Positions 51,297 through 61,220 are shown, numbered from the stretch's first letter. The stretch is DNA of 64,000 nt from Leisingera daeponensis DSM 23529 (GCF_000473145.1 NZ_KI421500.1:1550225-1614224), one strand, 5' to 3'. Translations and numbers: made by a program. Notes: generated by a model not told the origin, from the letters alone.

Positions 51297-51400
51297 CCCC
51301 TGAACATGCGGAAGGGGGAGCTGCCTCCCCCTTCCTGACCCGGCCAATGCGTGTTCCCGGCTGCCGGCGGGAACCAAGACCGCTCCCTGTCGGCCTTCTG

Positions 51401-51820
51401 TCAGCCTTTGCTGATCTCGATCCTGCGGGCGGTCTCTGGCTGAGCCAGCGCCTTTTTCGGCACCGAAATGTGCAGCACACCGTCCTCCATCCTGGCTGAA
51501 GCCGCCTGACCGTCGGCATCTTCCGGCAGTCGGAAGGAGCGGCGGAAGGCGCCATACTGCCGTTCGCTGAAATACCAGGTGTCGCCTGTCTTCTCGGACT
51601 GCGTCTTCTTCTCTCCGCGGATCGTCAGCACGCCGCTATCGACGGTCAGCTCGACATCGCCCAAGGCAACGCCCGGAAGCTCCATCGCAATGTCGTAGGC
51701 TTCCTTGCCCGAAGAGGCCTCTGTCGCGGGATTGAGCCAATCGGCAAGACGGGTCCCGAAGCTGCGGAACGGATCATAAAGCGACGGCCAGAAACCGCCA
51801 TGTTCGGTTTTTTCCACCAT
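51401..51820 (-). CDS. Hsp20 small heat-shock protein
   Basis: This 139-residue protein has an alpha-crystallin domain at about 40-130 (YDIAMELPGVALGDVELTVDSGVLTIRGEKK...YGAFRRSFRLPEDAD). The conserved LxIRGEK and SxxxxDGVLxIxVPK elements are present, and the C-terminal ARRIEI anchors oligomerisation. It holds unfolding proteins in solution during stress. The ATG at 51820 follows AAGGAGG; upstream frame to 52186 is not part of it. Convergent with the zinc-ribbon gene. Confidence 0.93.
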   Translation of the reverse strand: MVEKTEHGGFWPSLYDPFRSFGTRLADWLNPATEASSGKEAYDIAMELPGVALGDVELTVDSGVLTIRGEKKTQSEKTGDTWYFSERQYGAFRRSFRLPEDADGQAASARMEDGVLHISVPKKALAQPETARRIEISKG

Positions 51821-51956
51821 AGTACAGCCTCCTTTCCAGTTACGGCTTATTGTAGCTCTGACGCTGCGGCACGGCTTTGATCCGGCGCAAGCGGGGCGCT
51901 TGCGCAAAAGAAATTCTGCCGCCAGTCTGGCCGTCAGCCGCCTGAAGGGACTGGAC

Positions 51957-52631
51957 ATGACACCGGATTTGCAAAGCCTGAACACCCTGTTTGACGCCCG
52001 CCACAGCTGCCGCGCGTTCCGCCCGGATCCGGTGCCGCGCGCCGTGATCGAGGACATCCTGCGGACCGCGCAAAAGGTGCCCTCCTGGTGCAATGCACAA
52101 CCCTGGAAGGTGACGGTCTGCAGCGGCGCCGAGACGGAACGCGTGCGGGCCGCCCTTCTGAAGGCGGCGGAGGGCGGCGGCCACACTCCGGACCTGCCCT
52201 TTCCCGATGGCTACTCGGGGGATTACCAGCAGCGCCGCCGCGACTGCGGCTGGGCGCTCTATGAGGCAGTCGGCGTGCAGAAAGGCGACCGGGCCGGGTC
52301 GGCGCGGCAGATGATGGAGAATTACCGGCTGTTCGGCGCTCCGCATTGCGCAATCCTGTCCTCCCCGGCTGAGCTGGGGTCCTATGGCGCGATGGATTGC
52401 GGCGGCTTTGTTGCCGCCTTCACCCTGGCCGCCCGGGCGGCTGGGGTTGCCAGCATCCCGCAGGCGGCGGTTGCCTCCTTTGCGCCGCTGCTGCATGAAC
52501 TGCTGGAGATACCGGACGACCGGATCATCCTCTGCGCCATTTCCTTTGGCTATGGCGACGAGGACCACCCGGCCAACAGCTTCCGCACCAGCCGGGCGGC
52601 GCTGGAGGAATTTGCGGACTGGCGCGGCTGA
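51957..52631 (+). CDS. Nitroreductase-family FMN enzyme
   Basis: This 224-residue protein has the FMN-binding [21 protein letters not shown], the [11 protein letters not shown] loop, and [23 protein letters not shown] near the C-terminus. It probably reduces nitro compounds or flavin-linked substrates using NAD(P)H. The ATG at 51957 follows GAAGGGA. It is 22 bp upstream of dtd in the same direction, so the two may be cotranscribed. Confidence 0.9.
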   Translation: MTPDLQSLNTLFDARHSCRAFRPDPVPRAVIEDILRTAQKVPSWCNAQPWKVTVCSGAETERVRAALLKAAEGGGHTPDLPFPDGYSGDYQQRRRDCGWALYEAVGVQKGDRAGSARQMMENYRLFGAPHCAILSSPAELGSYGAMDCGGFVAAFTLAARAAGVASIPQAAVASFAPLLHELLEIPDDRIILCAISFGYGDEDHPANSFRTSRAALEEFADWRG

Positions 52632-52653
52632 GGCAGGACAAGGACGGGCACAC

Positions 52654-53100
52654 ATGCGGGCATTGATACAGCGGGTCAGCGAGGCTTCGGTCACGGTCGA
52701 CGGCGAGACCCTGGGCGGGATCGGGCCTGGCCTGCTGATCCTGGTCTGCGCCATGCAGGGCGACAGCGAGGTGCAGGCCCATCAGCTGGCGGCGAAGATC
52801 TCCAAGCTCAGGATCTTCAAGGATGAGGACGGCAAGATGAACCGCTCGGTGCTGGACACCGGCGGCAGCGCCCTGGTGGTCAGCCAGTTCACTCTGGCCG
52901 CAGACACCCGGCGCGGCAACCGGCCCGGATTTTCGGCAGCCGCCGCCCCGGCTGAGGGCGAACGGCTGTATGAATACTTCGCCGCCCGGCTGGCACAGCT
53001 TGGCTTGGAAACAGCCAAGGGACGGTTCGGCGCCGACATGAAAGTGCGGCTGCTGAACGACGGCCCGGTGACCATCTGGATGGACACGGAGCAGCTCTGA
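52654..53100 (+). CDS. dtd: D-aminoacyl-tRNA deacylase
   Basis: This 148-residue protein begins [18 protein letters not shown] and carries both Dtd signatures, [17 protein letters not shown] and [15 protein letters not shown]. It removes D-amino acids from mischarged tRNAs (and glycine from tRNAAla). Length is typical (145-150). A 22-bp gap separates it from the nitroreductase gene. Confidence 0.95.
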   Translation: MRALIQRVSEASVTVDGETLGGIGPGLLILVCAMQGDSEVQAHQLAAKISKLRIFKDEDGKMNRSVLDTGGSALVVSQFTLAADTRRGNRPGFSAAAAPAEGERLYEYFAARLAQLGLETAKGRFGADMKVRLLNDGPVTIWMDTEQL

Positions 53101-53505
53101 CCGGCACGCTCGGCCCTGCCCGCCCGGCCCGCCGCAACCGCGCACCGGCGGCTGCCTGCTGCCTGCGCCGGAGGGACGTTTTCAGGCGAGAAAGCATCGA
53201 TTCTTTCCCAGTTACCGCCAACAACGGGTACCGTCCCGGCCAATTCATAAAAAATCCGTCATTCTTGCGCACAAAAATTTCTTGTCGCATTCCAGATGTT
53301 TTTTTGATTTACACCCGGCATGGCAGCCAAAAACGGCACCTTGCTTGAGAAAGGCGACCTGCCTTCTACAGGCCCCGCCCGCGTGCCTGCCGCCTCGCCA
53401 AGCGCTCCGCGAATAACGCTTGCTAGGTTGCGGCAAATGCGCAAATCTTGAACCATCAATCAAAAAACAGGTGCCTAGAGCACCGCAACCAATCGGGAGA
53501 CCTCA
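53101..53505. other. Intergenic region upstream of the oligopeptide ABC operon
   Basis: About 400 bp with no convincing gene; short frames on the minus strand lack family features. GC-rich in the first 60 bp, AT-rich afterwards. ACAAAAATTTCTTGT at about 53270-53284 matches its inverse in six of seven pairs, and could bind a repressor. The operon promoter should lie between there and 53505. Confidence 0.5.
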
Positions 53506-55089
53506 ATGAACAGACACATGCAGTATCTGGCCAGTCAGGCTGTGGCGGGCAAACTGTCGCGCCGCGACTTCCTGGGCAAAGCCGCCGCACTGGGCTTTAC
53601 CGCTGTATCCGCCAACCTGCTGCTGTCCAGCACCGCCAAGGCGGCCGGCCCGCAGAAAGGCGGCACCATCCGTCTCGGCCTGCAGGGCGGGTCCACCACC
53701 GACAGCCTGGATCCGGCGCTGGTCACCAACACCGTCGGCCTGATGGTTACCCGCCTGTGGGGGGAAACGCTGGTCGAGCTGGCAGAAGACGGCGGCATCG
53801 AAGGCAAGCTGGCCGAAAGCTATGAAGCCTCGGACGACGCCAAGACCTGGACCTTCAAGCTGCGCTCCGGCGTGACCTACTCGAACGGCCAGAACGTGAC
53901 CGCCGAAGATGTGGTCAAGACGATGGAGCGTCACAGCGGCGAGGACACCAAGTCGGGCGCCCTGGGCATCATGCGCGGCATCAAGGACGTGCGCGCGGAC
54001 GGCGACAGCGTGGTCTTCGAACTGGACAGCCCGAACGCCGACCTGCCGTATCTGCTGGCCGACTATCACCTGATCATCCAGCCGGGCGGCGGCATGGACG
54101 ATCCGGCAGCCGCCATCGGCACCGGCCCCTACATCATGAAGTCCTCCGACATGGGCGTGCGCTTCGTGGCCGAGAAGAACCCGAACTACTGGGGCGATCT
54201 GGGCAACGCGGACACCGTGGAAATCATCGTCATCAACGACGACACCGCCCGCGTCGCGGCGCTGCAGTCCGGCCAGGTGGATGTGATCGACCGGGTGCCG
54301 CCGCGCACCGCGAAACTGGTGGAACGTGCGCCGAACATCACCGTGCATTCGACCTCCGCGGCCGGCCATTACGTGTTCATCATGCATTGCAACACCGCAC
54401 CGTTCGACAACAACGACGTGCGCCTGGCGCTGAAATACGGCATCAACCGCCAGGAAATGGTCGACAAGATCCTGAACGGCTACGGCACCGTCGGCAACGA
54501 TACTCCGATCAACGCCTCATATCCGATGTACACCGAGCTGGAACAGCGCCAGTTCGACCCGGACAAGGCGATGCACCACCTGAAGAAGTCCGGCCATGAC
54601 GGGGCCATCCTGCTGCGCACCTCGGACAACTCCTTCCCGGGCGCGCCGGATGCTTCTGCCCTGTTCCAGCAGTCGCTGGCGGGCGCCGGCATCAAGCTGG
54701 ACGTCAAGCGCGAGCCGAACGACGGCTACTGGTCGGAAGTCTGGAACGCCAAGCCGTTCTGCACCAGCTACTGGGGCGGGCGTCCGACCCAGGACCAGAT
54801 GTTCACCACGGCCTACCTGTCCACCGCGGACTGGAACGACACCCGCTTCAACAACGAGCAGTTCGACCAGATGCTGGTGGCCGCCCGCGGCGAGCTGGAC
54901 GTCGCCAAGCGGACGCAGATGTATGCCGACATGTCGACCATCCTGCGCGACGAAGGCGGCCTGATCTGCCCGATGTTCAACGACTTCGTCGAAGCAACCA
55001 CCGACAAGGTCGACGGCTTTGTCGAGGGCATCCCGGGCCAGGTTCTGATGAACGGCTATGCGGCCAGCAAGCTGTGGGTCAAAGCCTAG
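53506..55089 (+). CDS. ABC transporter substrate-binding protein, family 5 (Tat-exported)
   Basis: This 527-residue periplasmic binding protein has a twin-arginine signal (KLSRRDFLGKAAALGFTAV..., cleavage near TAKAAG at about residue 47). Family SBP_bac_5 features are KGGTIRLGLQGGSTTDSLDPA, YSNGQNVTAEDVVKTMER and the DWNDTRFNNEQFDQML C-terminus. It would bind a peptide, sugar or other complex solute in folded form with the first ABC permease next door. GGGAG precedes the ATG. Confidence 0.92.
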   Translation: MNRHMQYLASQAVAGKLSRRDFLGKAAALGFTAVSANLLLSSTAKAAGPQKGGTIRLGLQGGSTTDSLDPALVTNTVGLMVTRLWGETLVELAEDGGIEGKLAESYEASDDAKTWTFKLRSGVTYSNGQNVTAEDVVKTMERHSGEDTKSGALGIMRGIKDVRADGDSVVFELDSPNADLPYLLADYHLIIQPGGGMDDPAAAIGTGPYIMKSSDMGVRFVAEKNPNYWGDLGNADTVEIIVINDDTARVAALQSGQVDVIDRVPPRTAKLVERAPNITVHSTSAAGHYVFIMHCNTAPFDNNDVRLALKYGINRQEMVDKILNGYGTVGNDTPINASYPMYTELEQRQFDPDKAMHHLKKSGHDGAILLRTSDNSFPGAPDASALFQQSLAGAGIKLDVKREPNDGYWSEVWNAKPFCTSYWGGRPTQDQMFTTAYLSTADWNDTRFNNEQFDQMLVAARGELDVAKRTQMYADMSTILRDEGGLICPMFNDFVEATTDKVDGFVEGIPGQVLMNGYAASKLWVKA

Positions 55090-55090
55090 T

Positions 55091-56047
55091 ATGTCCCCGA
55101 TCGTGAAACTCCTGGCTCAGCGCGTTGCGCTGAGCCTGCTTCTTTTGCTGCTCATCTCTGTGGTGATCTTTGCCGGCACCATCGTGCTGCCGGGCGATGT
55201 TGCCCAGTCCATCCTTGGCCAGTCCGCAACCCCTGAGGCGCTCGCCAACCTGCGGGAGGAGCTTGGCGTCAACGACCCGCCTGTCGAGCGCTATTTTGCC
55301 TGGCTTTTCGGGGCCATGCAGGGCGATCTGGGCACCGCGCTGACCAGCGGCCAGGATATCGCCGAGGCGCTAAGCAGCCGGTTCTGGAATACCCTGTTCC
55401 TCGCCTTCTGGGCCGCCGTGGTTGCGGTTCCGCTGGCGATTTTTCTGGGCCTTCTTGCCGTCCGCTTCAAGGACCGCTGGCCCGACAAGCTGATCTCTGC
55501 CGTTACCCTGGCCTCGATCTCGATCCCGGAATTCCTGATCGGCTATGTGCTGATGTACTTCATCGCCGTGCAGCTGCGATGGGCCCCGTCGGTGGCAATG
55601 ATCAACGACAGCATGAACCTGTTCGAAAAGCTGAACGCCATCGCCCTGCCGGTCGCGGTGCTGACCCTGGTGGTGCTGGCGCACATGATGCGCATGACCC
55701 GCGCCGCGATCCTCAACGTGATGCAGTCGGCCTATATCGAAACGGCCGAGCTGAAGGGGCTCAACGCCTTTCAGGTGATCTACCGCCATGCGTTCCCCAA
55801 CGCTATTGCGCCGATCGTCAACGTGGTGATGCTGAACCTCGCCTACCTGGTGGTCGGCGTCGTGGTGATCGAGGTGGTCTTTGTCTATCCCGGCATGGGC
55901 CAGTATCTGGTGGACCATGTGTCCAAGCGTGACGTGCCTGTGGTGCAGGCCTGCGGCCTGATCTTTGCCGCCGTCTATATCGGCCTCAACATGGTCGCCG
56001 ATATCGTCGCCATCCTGAGCAACCCGCGCCTGAGGCACCCGAAATGA
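55091..56047 (+). CDS. ABC transporter permease (DppB/OppB type)
   Basis: This 318-residue protein has six membrane helices and the permease EAA motif ETAELKGLNAFQVIYRHAFPNAIAPIVN. The first helix is followed by a long periplasmic loop with LREELGVNDPPVERYFAWL. The ATG at 55091 is one base after the binding-protein stop; an upstream frame is not part of it. It pairs with the second permease, overlapping its start by four bases. Confidence 0.92.
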   Translation: MSPIVKLLAQRVALSLLLLLLISVVIFAGTIVLPGDVAQSILGQSATPEALANLREELGVNDPPVERYFAWLFGAMQGDLGTALTSGQDIAEALSSRFWNTLFLAFWAAVVAVPLAIFLGLLAVRFKDRWPDKLISAVTLASISIPEFLIGYVLMYFIAVQLRWAPSVAMINDSMNLFEKLNAIALPVAVLTLVVLAHMMRMTRAAILNVMQSAYIETAELKGLNAFQVIYRHAFPNAIAPIVNVVMLNLAYLVVGVVVIEVVFVYPGMGQYLVDHVSKRDVPVVQACGLIFAAVYIGLNMVADIVAILSNPRLRHPK

Positions 56048-56859
56048 AGAATATCCCCATTTCCGCACTCATCGGGCTGTTCTTCACGGCCCTCTATTTC
56101 CTCGGCGCCATCTTTGCGCCGCTGCTGGCCCCCTATGGCGTCGGCGAGGTGGTCGGCGATGTGTGGGAGCCCTCCAGCGCAGACTATCTGCTGGGCACCG
56201 ACAACATCGGCCGCGACCTGCTCAGCCGGATGATCTACGGCGGCCGCACCACCATCTTCATTGCAACGGCTGCCACCGTCCTGTCCTTCACCCTCGGCTC
56301 CGTCCTCGGCTTCTTTGCCGCGGTGATGGGCGGCTGGATCGACCAGGCGCTGTCGCGCTTTGTCGACCTGGTGATGTCGATCCCGACCCTGATCTTCGCG
56401 CTGGTGGTGCTGTCGGTTGCGCCGGTCACAATCCCGATGCTGATCATCGTGATGGGCCTTCTGGACGCCACCCGCGTCTACCGCCTGGCCCGCGCCGTTG
56501 CGGTCGATATCGAAGTGATGGATTTTGTCGAGGCGGCCCGCCTGCGCGGCGAAAGGACCGCCTGGATCATCTTCCGCGAGATCCTGCCCAACGCGCTGTC
56601 GCCGCTGATCGCGGAGATGGGCCTGCGCTTCATCTTTGCGGTTCTGTTCGTTTCCACCCTGTCCTTCCTGGGCCTGGGCGTGCAGCCGCCTGAGGCTGAC
56701 TGGGGCGGCATCGTGAAGGAGAACAAGGAAGGCATCGTCTACGGCATTCCGGCGGCCCTGATCCCGGCCTTTGCCATCGCCACCCTGGCGATCTCGGTCA
56801 ACCTGGTGGCTGACTGGGTGCTGAACCGGACCACATCGCTGAAAGGAGGCCGCGGATGA
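56044..56859 (+). CDS. ABC transporter permease (DppC/OppC type)
   Basis: This 271-residue protein has six membrane helices, the DppC-type HxLGTDxxGRDLLSR element (YLLGTDNIGRDLLSRMIYGG), and the EAA loop VEAARLRGERTAWIIFREILPNALSP. It forms the heterodimeric channel with the preceding permease. It overlaps that gene by four bases (ATGA) and overlaps the ATPase gene by four bases as well. Confidence 0.92.
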   Translation: MKNIPISALIGLFFTALYFLGAIFAPLLAPYGVGEVVGDVWEPSSADYLLGTDNIGRDLLSRMIYGGRTTIFIATAATVLSFTLGSVLGFFAAVMGGWIDQALSRFVDLVMSIPTLIFALVVLSVAPVTIPMLIIVMGLLDATRVYRLARAVAVDIEVMDFVEAARLRGERTAWIIFREILPNALSPLIAEMGLRFIFAVLFVSTLSFLGLGVQPPEADWGGIVKENKEGIVYGIPAALIPAFAIATLAISVNLVADWVLNRTTSLKGGRG

Positions 56860-58493
56860 GCGATACCCTGTTGAAAGTCCGCGACCTGAAAATCGGCGCG
56901 ACCGTCTATCCGCCGGGCGAAAAACCCCGTGATATCGAGATCGTGCACGGGGTCAGCTTTGACCTCGCGCCCGGCAAGGTGCTGGGCCTGATCGGGGAAT
57001 CCGGTGCCGGAAAATCCACCATCGGCCTGGCCTCCATGGCCTATGGCCGCGGCGGCGTGAAGATCACCGGCGGCGAGGTATGGGTCAACGGCCGCGATGT
57101 CCTCAAGGGCAGCCACAAGGACATCCGCAAGCTCCGCGGCGGCGAAGTCACCTATGTCTCGCAGTCGGCGGCGGCCTCCTTCAACCCGGCCAAGAAGATC
57201 ATGGATCAGGTGGTCGAGGCCGCGGTGGAGCAAAAGAAGTTCTCCCGCAAGGACGCCGAGGCCCGCGCGCGGGTGCTGTTTGCCAAGCTGGGCCTGCCGG
57301 ATCCCGATAATATCGGCGAGCGCTACCCGCACCAGGTGTCGGGCGGCCAGCTGCAGCGCTGCATGACCGCGCTGGCGCTGTGCCCGGAGCCGGATCTGGT
57401 GGTGTTCGACGAGCCGACCACCGCGCTCGACGTGACCACCCAGATCGACGTGCTGATGGCGATCAAGGAAGCGATCCGCGACACCGGCGTCGCCGCGCTC
57501 TACATCACCCACGACCTGGCAGTTGTGGCACAGGTGAGCGACGACATCATGGTGCTGAAGATGGGCAACACGGTCGAATACGGTCCTGTTGACCAGATCA
57601 TCAACAACCCGCAGGAGGAATACACCCAGGCGCTGGTCTCGGTGCGCTCCATCGAGCATGAGGAGAAGGCCCCCACCGCGGAGCCGGTGCTGAGCGTGCG
57701 CAACATCACCGCGCGCTACAAGGGCACCCAATTCGACGTGCTGCACAATGTGAACGTCGACTTGTACCCCGGCCAGACCTTGGCCGTGGTGGGCGAATCC
57801 GGCTCCGGCAAGTCCACGCTCGCCCGCGTGATCACCGGCCTGCTGCCGCCGCGCGAGGGCGAGATCGAATTCGCCGGCCGCAAACTCTCTCCCGACCTCA
57901 AAGGCCGCAGCCGCGAGGATCTGCGCGAATTGCAGATGATCTACCAGATGGCAGACGTGGCGATGAATCCGCGCCAGACCGTCGGCACCATCATCGGCCG
58001 CCCGCTGGAGTTCTACTTCGGCATGCGGGGCAAGGAGAAGCGCAAGCGGATCATCGAGCTGCTGGACGAGATCGAGCTGGGCGAGAAGTTCATCGACCGC
58101 TACCCGGCGGAACTGTCCGGCGGCCAGAAGCAGCGTGTCTGCATCGCCCGCTCGCTGGCGGCCAAGCCCAAGATGATCATCTGCGACGAGGTCACCTCGG
58201 CGCTGGATCCGCTGGTGGCGGACGGCATCCTGAAGCTGCTGCTGGAGCTGCAGAAGATCGAGGATGTGGCTTACCTGTTCATCACCCACGATCTGGCGAC
58301 CGTGCGGGCCATCTCCGACAATATCGCGGTGATGTATCAGGGCAAGGTGCAGCGCTACGGCGGCAAATCCCAGGTGCTGAGCCCGCCGTTTGACGATTAC
58401 ACCGACCTCTTGCTGAGTTCCGTTCCGGAAATGAAGCTCGGCTGGCTGGAAGAGGTGATCGCCCACCGCAAGATGGAAAGCGCCGGCCACTGA
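56856..58493 (+). CDS. ABC transporter ATP-binding protein, DppD-DppF fusion
   Basis: This 545-residue protein has two complete nucleotide-binding domains. The first has Walker A GESGAGKST (47-55), signature VSGGQLQRC and Walker B LVVFDEPTTALD; the second has Walker A GESGSGKST (313-321), signature LSGGQKQRV and Walker B MIICDEVTSALD. DppD and DppF are usually separate genes, so this is a fusion. It powers uptake through the two permeases. A terminator follows. Confidence 0.94.
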   Translation: MSDTLLKVRDLKIGATVYPPGEKPRDIEIVHGVSFDLAPGKVLGLIGESGAGKSTIGLASMAYGRGGVKITGGEVWVNGRDVLKGSHKDIRKLRGGEVTYVSQSAAASFNPAKKIMDQVVEAAVEQKKFSRKDAEARARVLFAKLGLPDPDNIGERYPHQVSGGQLQRCMTALALCPEPDLVVFDEPTTALDVTTQIDVLMAIKEAIRDTGVAALYITHDLAVVAQVSDDIMVLKMGNTVEYGPVDQIINNPQEEYTQALVSVRSIEHEEKAPTAEPVLSVRNITARYKGTQFDVLHNVNVDLYPGQTLAVVGESGSGKSTLARVITGLLPPREGEIEFAGRKLSPDLKGRSREDLRELQMIYQMADVAMNPRQTVGTIIGRPLEFYFGMRGKEKRKRIIELLDEIELGEKFIDRYPAELSGGQKQRVCIARSLAAKPKMIICDEVTSALDPLVADGILKLLLELQKIEDVAYLFITHDLATVRAISDNIAVMYQGKVQRYGGKSQVLSPPFDDYTDLLLSSVPEMKLGWLEEVIAHRKMESAGH

Positions 58494-58509
58494 CACCACC
58501 ACAAGGCGC

Positions 58510-58550
58510 AAAGCCCCTGCCCCGTCGCGGGCGGGGGCTTTTTCCTTTTT
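58510..58550 (+). terminator. Rho-independent terminator of the ABC operon
   Basis: AGCCCCTGCCC and GGGCGGGGGCT form a stem of about 10 bp with a short loop, followed by T-rich TTTTTCCTTTTT. It starts 17 bp past the ATPase stop. Confidence 0.9.
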
Positions 58551-58707
58551 CAGGCCTTTCTGTTTTGTGCTACTTTGACGCCACTGGGAGAGTGCGGCGA
58601 TATCAGCCGCAAGCAAGACAATCATGACCGAGCGCAGCTGATTTCCTGCAGGCCGAACCCGAAACCTCCGGGCAGTTTTGCTTTCACGCAGAACAGGAGG
58701 GAACATC

Positions 58708-59349
58708 ATGACGGATTGGGCCATTCACGGACAGGAAATCGGCAACTGCAACTGCAATCCCGGGTGCCCCTGCCAGTTTTCCCAGCTGCCCACCGATGGC
58801 ACCTGCGAGGCATTGCTGACTTACCGCATCGACAAGGGGCATTACGGCAGCGTCAAACTGGACGGCCTCCATGCTGCGGTGCTCTATAAATGGCCGGGCC
58901 CGGTGCATGAAGGCAACGGCCAGATGCAGATGATTATCGACGAACGCGCAACGGACGACCAGCGCGCAGCGCTGGAAGCGATCATGACGGGCGAAGACAC
59001 GGACGAGTTTGCCACCATGTTCTCGGTGTTCAGCCTGATGAGCCCGAACCGGCACGAGACGCTGAGCGCGGAGATTTCGCTGGACTATGACGCGGAGAGC
59101 GGCACCGGCACCGCGACAGTGGGCAGCTATGCAGAAACCAAGGTGCAGCCGATCCCGAACATTGTCTCGGGTGATCCGCATTTCATCAGCATCTCGCTGC
59201 CGAACGGGTTTGAGTTTTCCAAGGCCGCCATGGCGTGCGGCACCACCCGAACCCGCAATGCCGCCATCAGCCTGGAAAAGAACAGCGGAACCCACGCCCA
59301 TATCGCCGATCTGCACCTGACCGGCAGAGGCGTTGAGCGCGCGGCCTGA
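58708..59349 (+). CDS. DUF1326 domain protein
   Basis: This 213-residue protein begins MTDWAIHGQEIGNCNCNPGC; the CNCNPGCPC cluster (Cys14, 16, 20, 22) is the DUF1326 hallmark. It then has WPGPVHEGNGQMQMIIDERAT and the C-terminal FEFSKAAMACGTTRTRN. DUF1326 genes commonly sit next to DUF2182 genes, as here, suggesting a common role; metal binding by the Cys cluster is plausible. AGGAGGG precedes the ATG at 58708. Substrate and reaction are unknown. Confidence 0.87.
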   Translation: MTDWAIHGQEIGNCNCNPGCPCQFSQLPTDGTCEALLTYRIDKGHYGSVKLDGLHAAVLYKWPGPVHEGNGQMQMIIDERATDDQRAALEAIMTGEDTDEFATMFSVFSLMSPNRHETLSAEISLDYDAESGTGTATVGSYAETKVQPIPNIVSGDPHFISISLPNGFEFSKAAMACGTTRTRNAAISLEKNSGTHAHIADLHLTGRGVERAA

Positions 59350-59356
59350 GAACGCC

Positions 59357-60181
59357 ATGCCGCGGGCCCGGCACAGCACGGGGCCCGCGGAATGGCTCGC
59401 GCGCCGCGGCGAAGCCGTTGTGCTGGGCGCCGCGGCCATCGTCGTTGCCCTCAGCGCCGCCTACACGGTGCTTGGCGTCGGGATGGACATGACAGCACTC
59501 GAAATGACCCGGATGGCCGGGCCAATCGGCGACCCGATGCAGATGGGCGCCGGCGCGGGCTGGACACCGGCCTATGCCGGTTTGATCTTCCTGATGTGGT
59601 GGCTGATGATGATCGCCATGATGACCCCCGGCGCGGCCCCTGTCCTGCTGCTGTTCACCGCGCTCAAGAAAGCCGGGTCACACCCCGCCCGGGCGCCGCT
59701 GCTGAGCCTTTTGTTCCTAGGCGGCTACCTGCTGGCCTGGGCCGTCTTTTCACTCGCCGCCACCGCGTTGCAGTGGGGGCTGGAAACCGCTGGCCTGTCA
59801 AACGGGCCTATGATGTCGCTCAGCAGCCGTGCCCTTGCGGGGGCGCTGCTGCTGGCGGCGGGCGCCTATCAGTTCACCCCCTGGAAGCACGCCTGCCTCT
59901 CCCGCTGCCGGATGCCGGTTCAGTTTCTGACCGCGCATCACCGCACAGGCATGGCTGGTGCTTTACTGATGGGCGCCCACCACGGCACGCACTGCCTGGG
60001 CTGCTGCTGGGCGCTGATGCTGCTGCTGTTCGCGGGCGGGGTCATGAACCTGTACTGGATCGCCGGCATTGCCCTCTACGTGCTTGCGGAAAAGCACCTG
60101 GCCCGCGCCCGGCTGTTCGTTCCGGCCTCTGGCCTCCTGCTGATGCTTGCGGGCGCCAGTCTGATGGCCACCGCGTTCTGA
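59357..60181 (+). CDS. DUF2182 membrane protein
   Basis: This 274-residue protein has about six membrane helices. The DUF2182 region includes WWLMMIAMMTPGAAPVLLL, the segment AYQFTPWKHACLSRCRMP, and MGAHHGTHCLGCCWALM with several His and Cys that could bind a metal, probably copper. I chose the ATG at 59357 because the longer frame from 59333 overlaps the DUF1326 gene. The 7-bp gap to that gene supports a functional pair. Confidence 0.85.
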   Translation: MPRARHSTGPAEWLARRGEAVVLGAAAIVVALSAAYTVLGVGMDMTALEMTRMAGPIGDPMQMGAGAGWTPAYAGLIFLMWWLMMIAMMTPGAAPVLLLFTALKKAGSHPARAPLLSLLFLGGYLLAWAVFSLAATALQWGLETAGLSNGPMMSLSSRALAGALLLAAGAYQFTPWKHACLSRCRMPVQFLTAHHRTGMAGALLMGAHHGTHCLGCCWALMLLLFAGGVMNLYWIAGIALYVLAEKHLARARLFVPASGLLLMLAGASLMATAF

Positions 60182-60314
60182 GCTGCGGCAGGCCTGCCCT
60201 CCCCCAACATGGTGCCGGTTTCAGACCATCCCTTCGCTTTTTGAATGGCGCTTCAGGAAACTGACATCAAAATGGGGCACCGAAGCCACTGCAAGGCAAT
60301 GAGGGATTCGGGCC

Positions 60315-61151
60315 ATGGACACCAAACTTCTGCTCATCATTCTGGACGGCGTGCCCTGGCGCAACTTCCGCCGCCTGTTCGGCAATCTGGAAGGCTGGGT
60401 CGACAGCGGCGACGCCCGTGTCTGGAAGCTGCGCAGCGTGCTGCCGTCGATCTCCGCCAGCTGCTATGCCTCGATCCACACCGGCGTGGCCCCCGCCGTT
60501 CATGGCTGCACCGGCAACGCCAACGTGTTCCGTCTCAAGGAAAAGGACATCTTCAGCCAGGTGCGCGAAGCCGGCGGCGTGACCGGCGCCGTGGCGCACA
60601 GCTTCTGGTCGTCCTTCTTCAACCGCCACCCCTTCGACTGCGTGCGCGACATCGAATATGACGAACCGGAAAGCCAGACCATCAACCACGGCCGCTTCCA
60701 CACCATGACCGGTTACGGCAAGGACAATCAGATGACCCCGTCAGACGTTGACCTGTTCGGCACGCTGACCAATCTCTGCCTGCGCTTCGGCCTCGACTAC
60801 GGGATGCTGCACACCTGCACGCTGGACAGCATGGGCCACCGCTATTTCCACGACTGCCAGGAAATGGACCACGCCTGTTTCGCGATGGATGAGATGCTGG
60901 CCCCCTTCATCACCCGCTGGCGCGATCTGGGCTATGAGGTGATCGTCACCGCCGACCACGGCCAGGACGAGCGCGGCCATCACGGCGGCCGCAGCCCGCT
61001 GCAGCAGGAAACCGCGCTGTATTACTTCGGCGAGGCCGACGGCCCCGACCACAGCGACGTCATCGACCAGCGCCAGCTGGCCCCCACGATCCTGAAACGG
61101 CTGGGCGCGCCCATCGCCGGCACCATGAAGGCAGAGCCGTTCCTGAGGTAA
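60315..61151 (+). CDS. Type I phosphodiesterase / nucleotide pyrophosphatase-like protein
   Basis: This 278-residue protein of the alkaline phosphatase superfamily has the metal site LLIILDGVPWRNF and the nucleophile region LPSISASCYASIHTGVAP (Ser or Thr). TADHGQDERGHHGGR supplies His/Asp ligands. It most resembles the alkaline-phosphatase-like phosphodiesterases. No signal peptide, so cytoplasmic. Start ATG lies about 134 bp past the DUF2182 gene. Substrate not assigned. Confidence 0.8.
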   Translation: MDTKLLLIILDGVPWRNFRRLFGNLEGWVDSGDARVWKLRSVLPSISASCYASIHTGVAPAVHGCTGNANVFRLKEKDIFSQVREAGGVTGAVAHSFWSSFFNRHPFDCVRDIEYDEPESQTINHGRFHTMTGYGKDNQMTPSDVDLFGTLTNLCLRFGLDYGMLHTCTLDSMGHRYFHDCQEMDHACFAMDEMLAPFITRWRDLGYEVIVTADHGQDERGHHGGRSPLQQETALYYFGEADGPDHSDVIDQRQLAPTILKRLGAPIAGTMKAEPFLR

Positions 61152-61220
61152 CGTGATTGCGGCGGCCCGTGTGCTAAGATGGCCCACAGCCGCCGTTTTC
61201 ATTCGCCGGAAAGGATTGCC

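Noticed and set aside
53245..53463. 72-codon minus-strand frame in the gap before the ABC operon
   Set aside because: No family features, weak start, unusual composition compared with neighbours. Treated as non-coding.
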